Origin: Achromobacter pestifer
Lineage (GTDB): Bacteria; Pseudomonadota; Gammaproteobacteria; Burkholderiales; Burkholderiaceae_B
Assembly (NCBI RefSeq): GCF_013267355.1
Contig: NZ_CP053985.1
Coordinates: forward strand, 5,890,001-5,954,000
Reading direction: 5' to 3'
Length of the DNA stretch: 64,000 nt
The notes below the pieces were generated by a model. That model was not told the origin of the DNA. It did no database searches and saw nothing but the letters and a program-made list of their open reading frames with translations. Of this stretch, positions 33,261 through 41,183 are shown one piece after another. How positions within the stretch are numbered: the first letter of the stretch is position 1; each line of letters begins with the position of its first letter. The translations under genes were made by a program, and so were the position numbers.

Positions 33261-34219
33261 GGCGGGCTCGCGAAATTGTCGGTGGAGCGTTTCATCAGAT
33301 AGATGAAGACATCCTCCAGGCTGGTGTCGATGCGCTCCAGGCTCAGGTCCTGACCGGCGATGGCGTCCGTCAGCGTGCGTTCCAGCAGCGCCGCGTCGCG
33401 GCCGCTGATGTGCAGCGCGGAGCCGAAGGCCACGGTCTGGTCCACGCCCGGCGCGCCGCGCAGGCGCTGCGCCAACGGCACCAGGTTGTGGCCGTGGATG
33501 GCCCAGGTGGTCAGGCCCTGCTCGGCGATGACGTCCTCGGCCGTGCCCTGCGTCAGCAGCCGGCCGTACGAGATGTAGGCCAGCTTGTGGCAGCGTTCGG
33601 CTTCGTCCATGTAATGCGTGCTGACCAGCACCGAGATGCCGCGCGCCGCCAGCTCATGCAGCTGCTCCCAGAAGTCGCGCCGCGCGGTCGGGTCCACGCC
33701 GGCGGTGGGTTCGTCCAGCAGCAGCAGCTTGGGCTGATGCAGCAGGCAGGCCGCCAATGCCAGGCGCTGCTTCCAGCCGCCGGACAAGGATCCCGTCAAC
33801 TGCTTGGCGCGGCTTTGCAGGCCCAGGTCTTCCAGCGCGCGTTCCACCGTCTCCTTGCGCTCGGGCATGCCGTACATGCGCGCCACGAAATCCAGGTTCT
33901 CGCGGATGGTCAGGTCGTCCCAGTACGAGAACTTCTGTGTCATGTAGCCGACGTGGCGCTTGATCTGCGCGCTGTCCCGGACGATGTCGTAGCCCAGGCA
34001 GGTGCCGCTGCCCGAATCCGGCGTCAGCAATCCGCACATCAGGCGGATGCAGGTGGTCTTGCCGCTGCCGTTGGGGCCCAGGAAGCCGAAGATCTCGCCT
34101 TTGCGCACCTGCAGCGACACGTCGTTGACGACGTGCTTGTCGCCGAAGCGCTTGTTCAGGCCGTGCACGTCGATGACGTAGTCCGAGGCGGGCGCTGGCG
34201 TGGCGGCGGGCGCGTTCAT
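33257..34219 (-). CDS. ABC exporter ATP-binding protein
   Basis: A 320-residue ATPase of the drug/polysaccharide exporter type. Walker A is GPNGSGKT (48-55), the Q-loop follows in YMTQKFSYWDDLTIREN, the signature is LSGGWKQR (Trp in the last LSGGQ position), Walker B is LLLLDEPTAGVDP, and the switch region is VSTHYMDEAERC. A C-terminal ~80-residue domain follows (DVIAEQGLTTWAIHG). ATG 34219 is chosen because it gives the ~20-residue lead usual in the family and overlaps the adaptor stop by 4 bp; the longer open frame above it is a shadow of the adaptor gene. It powers the neighbouring ABC-2 permease. Confidence 0.93.
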   Translation of the reverse strand: MNAPAATPAPASDYVIDVHGLNKRFGDKHVVNDVSLQVRKGEIFGFLGPNGSGKTTCIRLMCGLLTPDSGSGTCLGYDIVRDSAQIKRHVGYMTQKFSYWDDLTIRENLDFVARMYGMPERKETVERALEDLGLQSRAKQLTGSLSGGWKQRLALAACLLHQPKLLLLDEPTAGVDPTARRDFWEQLHELAARGISVLVSTHYMDEAERCHKLAYISYGRLLTQGTAEDVIAEQGLTTWAIHGHNLVPLAQRLRGAPGVDQTVAFGSALHISGRDAALLERTLTDAIAGQDLSLERIDTSLEDVFIYLMKRSTDNFASPP

Positions 34220-35184
34220 TGCGGCGTGACCTCCATCGGCTGGCCGGGATGCAGCCGCACGGCGGCCTCGGGCGCGGGCCGGGCCTGCACCATGTAGACC
34301 AGCTTGCTGCGGCTTTCGCGGCTGTAGATCACGGGCGGCGTGTACTCGGCCTGGGTCGAGATGTAGTCGATGCGCACGGGGATGGGATCGCCGCAGGCAT
34401 CGCAGCGCACCGTCGCCTGCTGCCCGATCTTCAGTCCGCCCAGCGCCTCTTCCGGCACGAAGAACCGCACCTTGATGTTGCCGGGCGGCAGCAGGCTCAC
34501 CACCGGGCTGCCAGCAGGCACCCATTCGCCCACGCGGTACAAGGTGTCGAACACCAGCCCCGCGGCCGGCGCGGCCAGGCGCTTTTGCGCCAGCGTCCAT
34601 TCCGCCTGGGCCAGGGCTGCCTTGGCCGCCTCCACCTCGGCGGCCTGGGCGCGGCGCTGTTCGTCGCGGCCGGGCAGGCGCGCGACTTCCAGCTGGGCCT
34701 GCAGTTCGCGCACCCGCGCCGCGTCCGATTGCGCCTGTTCGCGGCTGTCGTCCAGCTGGGCGCGGGCGATGCCGCCGATGCGGAACTGGTCGGTATCACG
34801 CCGCAGTTGCGCCGCCGAGCGGCGGCTGGCGGCTTCGGCCTGGGCCAGCTGGGCGCGGCTGACGTCGACTTCCGCCGGGCGTTTGCCGGTGGCGATGTCT
34901 TCCTGCTGCGCCACGGCGGCGGCCAACTGCGCGCTGGCCTGGTCGCGCGCCGCGATTTCGCGCGTGGCTTCGAGCGCGAAGAGCGGCGCGTCGGCCTCGA
35001 CCTGCTGGCCCCGCCGCACCGGCAGTTCGGCCAGCCGCCCGGGCTCGGAGGACGCCACGTAGACGTATTCGCCTTCGGCGTAGCCCTGGAAGAACGTGCC
35101 GTTGTCCTTGCCGCAGCCGCCCAGGGCGAGCAGCGCCAGCGAGCAGGCGGGCAGGGGGCGGCGCAAGACGGGATGGATGCGCAT
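34216..35184 (-). CDS. HlyD-family adaptor lipoprotein of the ABC exporter
   Basis: A 322-residue membrane-fusion protein. The N-terminus carries a lipobox (SLALLALGGC, Cys24), so it is probably lipid-anchored in the inner-membrane outer leaflet rather than by a helix. It has the two lipoyl halves (YVYVASSEPGRLAELPVRRGQQVEADAPLFALE and LAAPAAGLVFDTLYRVGEWVPAGSPVVSLL), a long coiled coil (about 75-190) and a C-terminal beta-barrel. Order and content resemble E. coli YbhG. Start ATG 35184 lies 2 bp after the TetR gene stop. It links the ABC pump to the outer-membrane factor. Confidence 0.93.
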   Translation of the reverse strand: MRIHPVLRRPLPACSLALLALGGCGKDNGTFFQGYAEGEYVYVASSEPGRLAELPVRRGQQVEADAPLFALEATREIAARDQASAQLAAAVAQQEDIATGKRPAEVDVSRAQLAQAEAASRRSAAQLRRDTDQFRIGGIARAQLDDSREQAQSDAARVRELQAQLEVARLPGRDEQRRAQAAEVEAAKAALAQAEWTLAQKRLAAPAAGLVFDTLYRVGEWVPAGSPVVSLLPPGNIKVRFFVPEEALGGLKIGQQATVRCDACGDPIPVRIDYISTQAEYTPPVIYSRESRSKLVYMVQARPAPEAAVRLHPGQPMEVTPQ

Positions 35185-35186
35185 GG

Positions 35187-35915
35187 TCAGCGTCCTGGGG
35201 GGGCGGAAATCGGGGCGGGCGGCGAGAACAGGCCGCCCGTGAGCATGGCGATGGCGTGGGTCGCGATCGCGCGGGTGTCGATGGCTTGCGCCTGGGCGTC
35301 GTCCTGCAGCACGCGCCGCCACAGGCTGGAGGTGGCCAGCGGCAGCAGGGTCAGGCCCAGGATGGACAGGAACACCAGGCGCGGTTCCACGCCCGGCGTG
35401 ATGGCGCCCATGCGCTGGCTTTCGGCGATCAGGCTTGAGAAGGCTTGCAGGCGGTCGGCCGGCAGATGGCGCAGCACGCGGTCGCGCAGCTGGCCGCCTT
35501 CGTTGACGACCTCATGCAGCCATAGGGCCGGCAGCCAGGGCCGCTCGGCGGCGCTCTGCACCAGGCGGCCGACGACTTCGGCGATGAAGGCGCGCACGGC
35601 GGCGGGCGGATCGGCCGCCGGATCCTGCGCCTGCGCAAGCGGGGACCAGACAAAGCCGATCACCGGCACGATCCGCTCCAGCACCACCGCGTCTATCAAT
35701 TGATCGCGGCTCTTGAAGTAGTAATGGACCATCGCCGAGGTGACGCCGGCGCGCTGCGCGATATGCGTGAGGGTGGTGGCCGCGACGCCCTGGGCCGCGA
35801 ACAGGCCGGTGGCGACGTCCAGCAGATTGGCGCGGGCGGCGGCGTTGTCGGGGCGCGGCGGCCGGCCGGGCCGGCGGGCGGGCGTGGAGGGTTCGGAGCG
35901 GCGTTCAGGGCACAT
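35187..35915 (-). CDS. TetR-family repressor of the ABC exporter operon (CecR/YbiH-like)
   Basis: A 242-residue TetR regulator. The N-terminal helix-turn-helix is LFAAQGVAATTLTHIAQRAGVTSAMVHYYFKSRDQLIDAVV (about 38-78). A basic, Pro-rich N-terminal extension precedes it. The ligand domain is all-helical and hydrophobic. As first gene of the exporter operon it most likely represses its own promoter until a pump substrate binds, as CecR (YbiH) does for ybhGFSR in E. coli. The AT-rich palindromic run directly upstream is the likely operator. Confidence 0.9.
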   Translation of the reverse strand: MCPERRSEPSTPARRPGRPPRPDNAAARANLLDVATGLFAAQGVAATTLTHIAQRAGVTSAMVHYYFKSRDQLIDAVVLERIVPVIGFVWSPLAQAQDPAADPPAAVRAFIAEVVGRLVQSAAERPWLPALWLHEVVNEGGQLRDRVLRHLPADRLQAFSSLIAESQRMGAITPGVEPRLVFLSILGLTLLPLATSSLWRRVLQDDAQAQAIDTRAIATHAIAMLTGGLFSPPAPISAPPGR

Positions 35916-35925
35916 GTGGCGTAGG

Positions 35926-35949
35926 TTAATTAAATTATTAATTAATTAA
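35926..35949. promoter_or_regulatory. AT-rich palindromic operator/promoter of the tetR-exporter operon
   Basis: Three copies of the self-complementary TTAATTAA occur (35926-35933, 35938-35945, 35942-35949), beginning 11 bases before the TetR gene. This 24-bp block is AT only, in otherwise ~68% GC sequence, and is the likely TetR site overlapping the promoter. Confidence 0.6.
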
Positions 35950-36081
35950 AAGAGGGGCTGCGGCCAGGGTTACACATCGGCCGGGACGGCATCGATGGTG
36001 TAATGGCCCGGTACCCCATCCCCGCCACCCGGGCCGTTCCCGCAAGGCCCGGGCGGCTTCCTTGCTGGAGGCTGGACCGTC

Positions 36082-37131
36082 ATGCCGCAATCGTCTTCCA
36101 TCAACCGCCGCATCGTGCTCGCCGCCCGCCCGCAGGGCGAGCCGGCGGACAGCGATTTCCGCCTGGAAACCGGCGAAATTCCCCAGCCCGGCCCCGGCCA
36201 GGTGCTGCTGCGCACCGTGTACTTGTCGCTCGACCCCTATATGCGCGGCCGCATGAGCGACGCGCCGTCCTATGCCGAACCGGTGCAGGTCGGCGCGCCC
36301 ATGGTGGGCGGCACGGTCACGCGGGTAGAGGCCTCCAACCACCCCGACTACCGCCCGGGCGAATGGGTGCTGGCGCAATCCGGTTGGCAGGACTATGCCT
36401 TGTCGGACGGCAGCGGCCTGCTGCGCCTGGGGTCGGATCCCGAGCATCCGTCCTATTCGCTGGGCGTGCTGGGCATGCCCGGTTTCACTGGTTACATGGG
36501 CCTCTTGGACATCGGCCAGCCCAAGGCCGGCGAGACCGTGGTGGTGGCCGCCGCCAGCGGCGCGGTGGGAGCGGTGGTCGGGCAGATCGCCAAGATCCAC
36601 GGCTGCAAGGTGGTGGGCATCGCCGGCGGCGCGGACAAATGCCGCTATGCGGTGCAGGAGCTGGGCTTTGACGACTGCCTGGACCACAAGGCGCCCGATC
36701 TGCCGGGCCGCCTGGCGCGGGCCGTGCCGCAGGGTATCGACGTGTACTTCGAGAATGTGGGCGGCGCGGTCTTCGACGCGGTGTTGCCGTTGTTGAATCC
36801 GCGCGCGCGGGTGCCGGTCTGCGGCCTGATCTCGGCCTACAACGCCACCTGCCAGCCCCAGGGCCCGGACCGCCTGGGTGTGCTGATGCGCAATATCCTC
36901 ACCAAGCGTCTCAAGGTGCAGGGCTTCATCATCTTCAACGAATACGCGCACCGCTACGGTGAATTTCGCGAGGCGATGGAAGGCCTGATCAAGCAAGGCC
37001 GCATCAAGTACCGCGAAGACGTGGTCGATGGGCTGGAGAATGCGCCGCGCGGCCTGATCGGGCTGCTCAAGGGCGAGAACGCCGGCAAGCGCATCGTGCG
37101 CGTCGGCCCGGACGAAAGGAGCGCCGCATGA
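36082..37131 (+). CDS. NADP-dependent oxidoreductase (MDR/leukotriene B4 dehydrogenase type)
   Basis: A 349-residue zinc-free medium-chain reductase of the CurA/YncB group, which reduces alpha,beta-unsaturated carbonyls with NADPH. The NADP-binding part has AAASGAVGAVVGQIAKIHGCKVVGIAGG (about 155-182), the conserved YLSLDPYMRGRM lies near residue 50, and GFTGYMGLLDIG marks the substrate side. The late YFENVGG is typical. Family function is detoxication of reactive enals and enones. The following DJ-1/PfpI gene overlaps by 4 bp, suggesting a common carbonyl-stress role. Confidence 0.92.
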   Translation: MPQSSSINRRIVLAARPQGEPADSDFRLETGEIPQPGPGQVLLRTVYLSLDPYMRGRMSDAPSYAEPVQVGAPMVGGTVTRVEASNHPDYRPGEWVLAQSGWQDYALSDGSGLLRLGSDPEHPSYSLGVLGMPGFTGYMGLLDIGQPKAGETVVVAAASGAVGAVVGQIAKIHGCKVVGIAGGADKCRYAVQELGFDDCLDHKAPDLPGRLARAVPQGIDVYFENVGGAVFDAVLPLLNPRARVPVCGLISAYNATCQPQGPDRLGVLMRNILTKRLKVQGFIIFNEYAHRYGEFREAMEGLIKQGRIKYREDVVDGLENAPRGLIGLLKGENAGKRIVRVGPDERSAA

Positions 37132-37808
37132 ACATCCTGATCGTGCTGACGTCCCACGACACGCTGGGCAACACCGGCCGCAAGACCGGATTCTGGCTGG
37201 AGGAATTCGCGGCTCCCTATTACGCCTTCGTCGATGCGGGCGCCAGGATCACGCTGGCTTCGCCCGCGGGCGGGCAGCCGCCGCTGGACCCCAAGAGCGA
37301 CGACCCCGACGCCCAGACCGACGACACGCGGCGCTTTCGCCAGGATCAGGACGCACAGCGGCAACTGGCGGCCACCTTGCCGCTGGCGCAGGTGCAGGCC
37401 GCGGACTACGACGCCGTGTTCTACCCGGGTGGCCACGGCCCGTTGTGGGACTTGGCGGAAGATCCGAAATCGGTCTCGCTGATCGAAACCATGCTGGCTG
37501 CGGGCAAGCCGGTCGCGGCCGTGTGCCATGCGCCCGGGGTGCTGCGCCACGCCAAGACGGCCGACGGCAAGCCGCTGGTGCAGGGCCGGCAGGTCACCGG
37601 ATTCTCCAATGCGGAAGAGGCGGCGGTGCAACTGAGCGATGTGGTGCCGTTCCTGGTGGAAGACGAACTGAAGCAGCTGGGCGGGCTTTACAGCAGCGGT
37701 CCAGACTGGCAGCCGCATGTGATCAGCGATGGCCTGCTGGTCACGGGCCAGAATCCGGCATCTTCCGTGGGCGTGGCGAATGCGCTGTTGGAGAGATTGA
37801 AGGGGTGA
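37128..37808 (+). CDS. DJ-1/PfpI family protein (type 1 glutamine amidotransferase-like)
   Basis: A 226-residue DJ-1/PfpI protein. The nucleophile elbow AAVCHAPGVL has Cys133 followed by His134. The conserved Glu is in FWLEEFAAPYY (Glu25 or 26), and YPGGHGPLWDL is the oxyanion loop. This set is characteristic of the HchA/YajL/class I glyoxalase III subgroup, which handle glyoxals or act as chaperones. The start overlaps the oxidoreductase stop by 4 bp, so both are coupled; a shared role in removing reactive carbonyls is likely but inferred. Confidence 0.9.
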   Translation: MNILIVLTSHDTLGNTGRKTGFWLEEFAAPYYAFVDAGARITLASPAGGQPPLDPKSDDPDAQTDDTRRFRQDQDAQRQLAATLPLAQVQAADYDAVFYPGGHGPLWDLAEDPKSVSLIETMLAAGKPVAAVCHAPGVLRHAKTADGKPLVQGRQVTGFSNAEEAAVQLSDVVPFLVEDELKQLGGLYSSGPDWQPHVISDGLLVTGQNPASSVGVANALLERLKG

Positions 37809-37972
37809 GAGCTGGCGCCCAGGTCCCGTGTCGCAACATGTTTGCGCACGGCCGGGCTCTGCTTTGCACTGGGGCGCGGCATCTGATCGCCAAGGATTGC
37901 TGCGCAATGTGTCAGAATCGCGACCTTTTGCTACAGCGCATGGCGGCCTGGCCGACTTGCGCGCGATGACCG

Positions 37973-38572
37973 ATGCCTCCAGACGTACCCGAATACCCCG
38001 CTGGCTCCTGCGTGGCGGCTTTGTTTGCCGCCATGCGGGCGCGTGACCCGGCCACCGGCCGCCATTCCGAACGAGTTGTTGCGCTGAGCGTGGCGCTGGC
38101 CAGGGCCTGCGGCCTGCCGGAATCGGACCAGGAGGCGGTCGCCGTTGCCGCCCGCCTGCATGACATTGGCAAGATAGGCACGCCGGACCGGGTGCTGTAT
38201 TCCCCCAAGCGCCTGGACAAGGACGATTGGGAAATCATGAAATCGCACGCCGCGGTCGGCGCCGACATCATCATGCACAGCGACATCCCGCAGCGCGATC
38301 TGATCGCGCACGCGGTGCGCCACCACCACGAACATTTCGACGGCTCGGGCTATCCCGCCGGCATGTCCGGCGAGGATATCCCGCTGCATTCGCGCATCAT
38401 TTCGCTGGCCGATTCCTACGACGCCCTGGGCGACGCGCGGCCCTATCATCCCGCCCGCACGCACGCGGAGATCATGCGCATCCTGCACCAGGAGGCCGGC
38501 TCGAAATGCGATCCGGCGCTGCTGCGCACGTTCGAGGCAATGATCCAGCAAAGCCCGCTGAAGGTTCCGTAG
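37973..38572 (+). CDS. Stand-alone HD-GYP domain phosphodiesterase
   Basis: A 199-residue protein consisting almost only of an HD-GYP domain, which degrades cyclic di-GMP. Visible residues are DPATGRHSERV (25-35), the HD pair His63-Asp64 in ARLHDIGKIG, and the HHEHFDGSGYPAG segment (118-130) with the GYP at 126-128, all intact. There is no receiver or GAF domain and no signal peptide, so control must come from partners or expression. An in-frame TGA lies one codon before ATG 37973, which fixes the start region. It could oppose the GGDEF cyclase at 53004-54146. Confidence 0.9.
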   Translation: MPPDVPEYPAGSCVAALFAAMRARDPATGRHSERVVALSVALARACGLPESDQEAVAVAARLHDIGKIGTPDRVLYSPKRLDKDDWEIMKSHAAVGADIIMHSDIPQRDLIAHAVRHHHEHFDGSGYPAGMSGEDIPLHSRIISLADSYDALGDARPYHPARTHAEIMRILHQEAGSKCDPALLRTFEAMIQQSPLKVP

Positions 38573-38578
38573 GATCGG

Positions 38579-40186
38579 TTACTTCAAGCGGTAGTTAGCA
38601 GCCACCGTTGCCAGGTCCTGCAGCGTACGCTGCTGCCACGCGGCGTCATGGCCCAGCTCTTCAGCCAGGATGCGCGCCACTTCAGGCGCGGCCAGCATCG
38701 CGGCTTCGCTGTCCAGGAAAAGCGCGCGGTTGCGCCGCGCCAGCACGTCTTCGGCGCTGCGCGCCAGTTCGTAGCGCGCGGCAAAACGCACATGCGCTTC
38801 CGACAGGCCGCTGGCGCGCACCAGCATGCGTTCCGCGCCGGGCAGGGCCTTCAAGGCGGGCAGGTCGCTGCCGTAGTAGCTGTCCGGCGTGCCGGCATGC
38901 TCCTGCGACGGCGCCAGGCCCGCCGCGCCGTGCAGCGGCAGCGATTCCGTGCGGCAGGTGGCCTGCGTCAGCAGCTGATGCTGGATGGCCGTGTCCACCA
39001 CGTCCTGCGCCATGCGGCGGTAGGTGGTCCACTTGCCGCCGGTGACGGTCACCAGTCCGGCCTTGGACACCAGGATGGTGTGCTCGCGCGACAAGGACTT
39101 GGTCGAAGCTTCGCCCGTGGCCTTGACCAGCGGACGCAGCCCGGCCCAGACGCTGGTGACGTCGTCGCGCGTGGGCTTGCGGCTGAGGTAGCGCGCCGCG
39201 GTGCTGAGGATGAAATCCACGTCCTGGGCGCCGGCCTGCGGATCCAGCGGCAGGTCGTCGCGCGGCGTATCGGTGGTGCCGACGATGGTGTGGCCGTTCC
39301 ATGGCACCACGAACAGCACGCGTCCGTCGTCGGTCTTGGGGATCAGGATGGCGCGCTTGCCCGGCAGGAAATCCTGCGGCAAGGTCAGGTGCACGCCCTG
39401 GCTGGGCGCGACCATGGTCTGCGCGTTCTTGTCTTCCATGCGGCGCACCGCGTCCACCCACACGCCGGTGGCGTTGACCACGCAGCGCGCGCGCAGCGTG
39501 AAGCTGGCGCCGCCTATCGCGTCCTGCACCGTCACGCCGTCGACCTTGCCGCCGGTCATGGTCAGGCCGGTGGCGCGCATGTAGTTCACCGCCGTGCCGC
39601 CCAGGTCGAACAGCGTGCGCATCAGGCTCATCGCCAGGCGCGCGTCGTCGAATTGGCCGTCGTAATACAGCACGCCGCCTTTGAGGTTCTTGCCCTGTAC
39701 GTTTTCGGCCAGCGTCGGCGCATTGGCCAGCGTGTCGCGGCGCGACAACCAGCGGCTGGGGGCCAGGTTCAGCTTGCCGGCCAGCATGTCGTACATCTTC
39801 AGGCCGATGCCGTAGAAGGGCTGGTCGAACAGGTTGTAGGCCGGCACCACGAAGCCCAGCGGCCACACCAGGTGCGGCGCGTTGCGGTTGAGCAGGCCGC
39901 GCTCATGCAGCGCTTCGCGCACCAGGCTGACGTTGCCCTGCGCCAGATAGCGCACGCCGCCGTGCACCAGCTTGGTGGCCTTGCTGGAGGTGCCCTTGGC
40001 GAAGTCCGCGCCTTCGATCAGCAGGGTGCGATAGCCGCGCGAGGCGGCATCGACGGCCGTGCCCAGGCCGGTGGCGCCGCCGCCGATGACGATCACGTCC
40101 CAGGAGTGCGTGTTGTCCAGCGTGTTCAGGAGACGATTGCGGTCGGGCGGGGCGACGGAGGCTAGCGGTTGGTTCATGGGATTCAA
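38579..40186 (-). CDS. glpD: Aerobic glycerol-3-phosphate dehydrogenase GlpD
   Basis: A 535-residue FAD enzyme that oxidises glycerol-3-phosphate to dihydroxyacetone phosphate and passes electrons to quinone at the inner membrane. The dinucleotide site VIVIGGGATGLGTAVDAASRG (from about residue 31) is followed by the family segment GTSSKATKLVHGGVRYL. Later motifs include the TDDGRVLFVVPWNG and GTTDTP strands, SVWAGLRPLV, and TVTGGKWTTYRRMAQD. Start ATG 40186 overlaps the glpR stop by 4 bp, so the two are coupled. No glycerol kinase gene is in the window, so glpK should be elsewhere. Confidence 0.96.
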   Translation of the reverse strand: MNPMNQPLASVAPPDRNRLLNTLDNTHSWDVIVIGGGATGLGTAVDAASRGYRTLLIEGADFAKGTSSKATKLVHGGVRYLAQGNVSLVREALHERGLLNRNAPHLVWPLGFVVPAYNLFDQPFYGIGLKMYDMLAGKLNLAPSRWLSRRDTLANAPTLAENVQGKNLKGGVLYYDGQFDDARLAMSLMRTLFDLGGTAVNYMRATGLTMTGGKVDGVTVQDAIGGASFTLRARCVVNATGVWVDAVRRMEDKNAQTMVAPSQGVHLTLPQDFLPGKRAILIPKTDDGRVLFVVPWNGHTIVGTTDTPRDDLPLDPQAGAQDVDFILSTAARYLSRKPTRDDVTSVWAGLRPLVKATGEASTKSLSREHTILVSKAGLVTVTGGKWTTYRRMAQDVVDTAIQHQLLTQATCRTESLPLHGAAGLAPSQEHAGTPDSYYGSDLPALKALPGAERMLVRASGLSEAHVRFAARYELARSAEDVLARRNRALFLDSEAAMLAAPEVARILAEELGHDAAWQQRTLQDLATVAANYRLK

Positions 40187-40974
40187 GATGTTTGCTTCAA
40201 GGTATTCGGGGCGGCCGCCACGTCGCAGCGCACGCCGGCGTCCAGCAGGACCTGGGCCAACGGCTCTTGCGGATGCGCATCGGTGAAGAAGCGGTCGATT
40301 TGCGAGATGTGCGCCAGTTCCACCATGGCCTGGCGCTTGAATTTGCTGCTGTCGGCGGCAAGCCAGACTTCGCGGGACTGTTCGATGATGGTCCGCGCCA
40401 CGCGCACTTCACGGAAGTCGTAGTCGCGCAGCGTGCCGTCGGCCTCGATGCCGGAAATGCCGATCAGGCCGATGTCGACCTTGAACTGGCGGATGAAGTC
40501 CATGGTGGCTTCGCCGACGATGCCGCGGTCGCGCGAACGCACCACGCCGCCGGCCACGATGACCTCGCAATCCGGGTTGTCCGACAGGATGTCGGCGACG
40601 TGCAGGTTGTTGGTGATGACACGCAGGCCGCGGTGGCGCAGCAGGGCGCGCGCGATCGCTTCGGTGGTGGTGCCGATGTTCAGGATCAGCGAACAGCCGT
40701 CGGGCACGGCGCGCGCCACGGCCTCGGCGATGCGCTGCTTGCCGGCGGCATGCAGGCCTTGGCGCTTGCGGTAGGCGATGTTCTCGATGGTCGACGCTTC
40801 GATGCGCACGCCGCCATGAAAGCGCGACAGCAATCCCGCTTCCGAAAGGATGTTGACGTCGCGCCGCACAGTCTGCAGCGTGACGTCAAAGCGTTTGGCG
40901 AGTTCCTCGATCGAAGCCGAGCCTTGGGCTCGCACCATTTCGATCAGGGCGCTCTGTCTGGGGTTCAGTGTCAT
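40183..40974 (-). CDS. glpR: DeoR-family repressor GlpR
   Basis: A 263-residue DeoR-type repressor. The HTH is QSALIEMVRAQGSASIEELAKRFDVTLQTVRRDVNILSEAGLLSRFHGG (about 6-55), the classical DeoR signature, and the sugar-phosphate-binding part has NIGTTTEAIARAL and GIVGEATMDFIRQF. GlpR of E. coli responds to glycerol-3-phosphate, made and used by the neighbouring pathway. Start ATG 40974 (MTLNPRQSALIEM) is chosen; the frame above is AT-rich promoter DNA. glpD follows directly, and the importer operon is divergent. Repeats between 40991 and 41105 are its likely operators. Confidence 0.94.
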   Translation of the reverse strand: MTLNPRQSALIEMVRAQGSASIEELAKRFDVTLQTVRRDVNILSEAGLLSRFHGGVRIEASTIENIAYRKRQGLHAAGKQRIAEAVARAVPDGCSLILNIGTTTEAIARALLRHRGLRVITNNLHVADILSDNPDCEVIVAGGVVRSRDRGIVGEATMDFIRQFKVDIGLIGISGIEADGTLRDYDFREVRVARTIIEQSREVWLAADSSKFKRQAMVELAHISQIDRFFTDAHPQEPLAQVLLDAGVRCDVAAAPNTLKQTS

Positions 40975-40990
40975 GTTCGTATAGTAAAAC

Positions 40991-41105
40991 AACAAAAGCG
41001 AAAAATATTGCCGCGCTGCAAGATTGTTTTTTGTTCGCTTCTTGGGTAAAACGCACAAAAAACGAAAGCTATCTGAAAGAGTATGCTCATCCTGTTGTTC
41101 GCTTG
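40991..41105. promoter_or_regulatory. Repeated GlpR-type half sites in the glpR/glpS divergent region
   Basis: Four related elements occur: AACAAAAGCGAAAAAT (40991-41006), TTTTTTGTTCGCTTC (41027-41041), ACAAAAAACGAAAGCT (41055-41070) and TGTTGTTCGCTTG (41093-41105). The first and third are inverted copies of the second and fourth. The shared core TTCGCTT or TTCGTTT recalls the TGTTCG half sites of GlpR operators in E. coli. They alternate in orientation across the 209-bp divergent promoter. Confidence 0.6.
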
Positions 41106-41183
41106 AATGCAGGCCGAGCCGCTGTACCGAATACCGAAGTCCGCCGTAAAAACAGGGACATATAAGTAGGTAGAGGAGACCAG

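Noticed and set aside
30927..33302. A 791-codon plus-strand open frame opposite the ABC exporter genes
   Set aside because: Antisense high-GC shadow (His, Gln, Gly, Val rich) of well-recognised OMF and permease genes.
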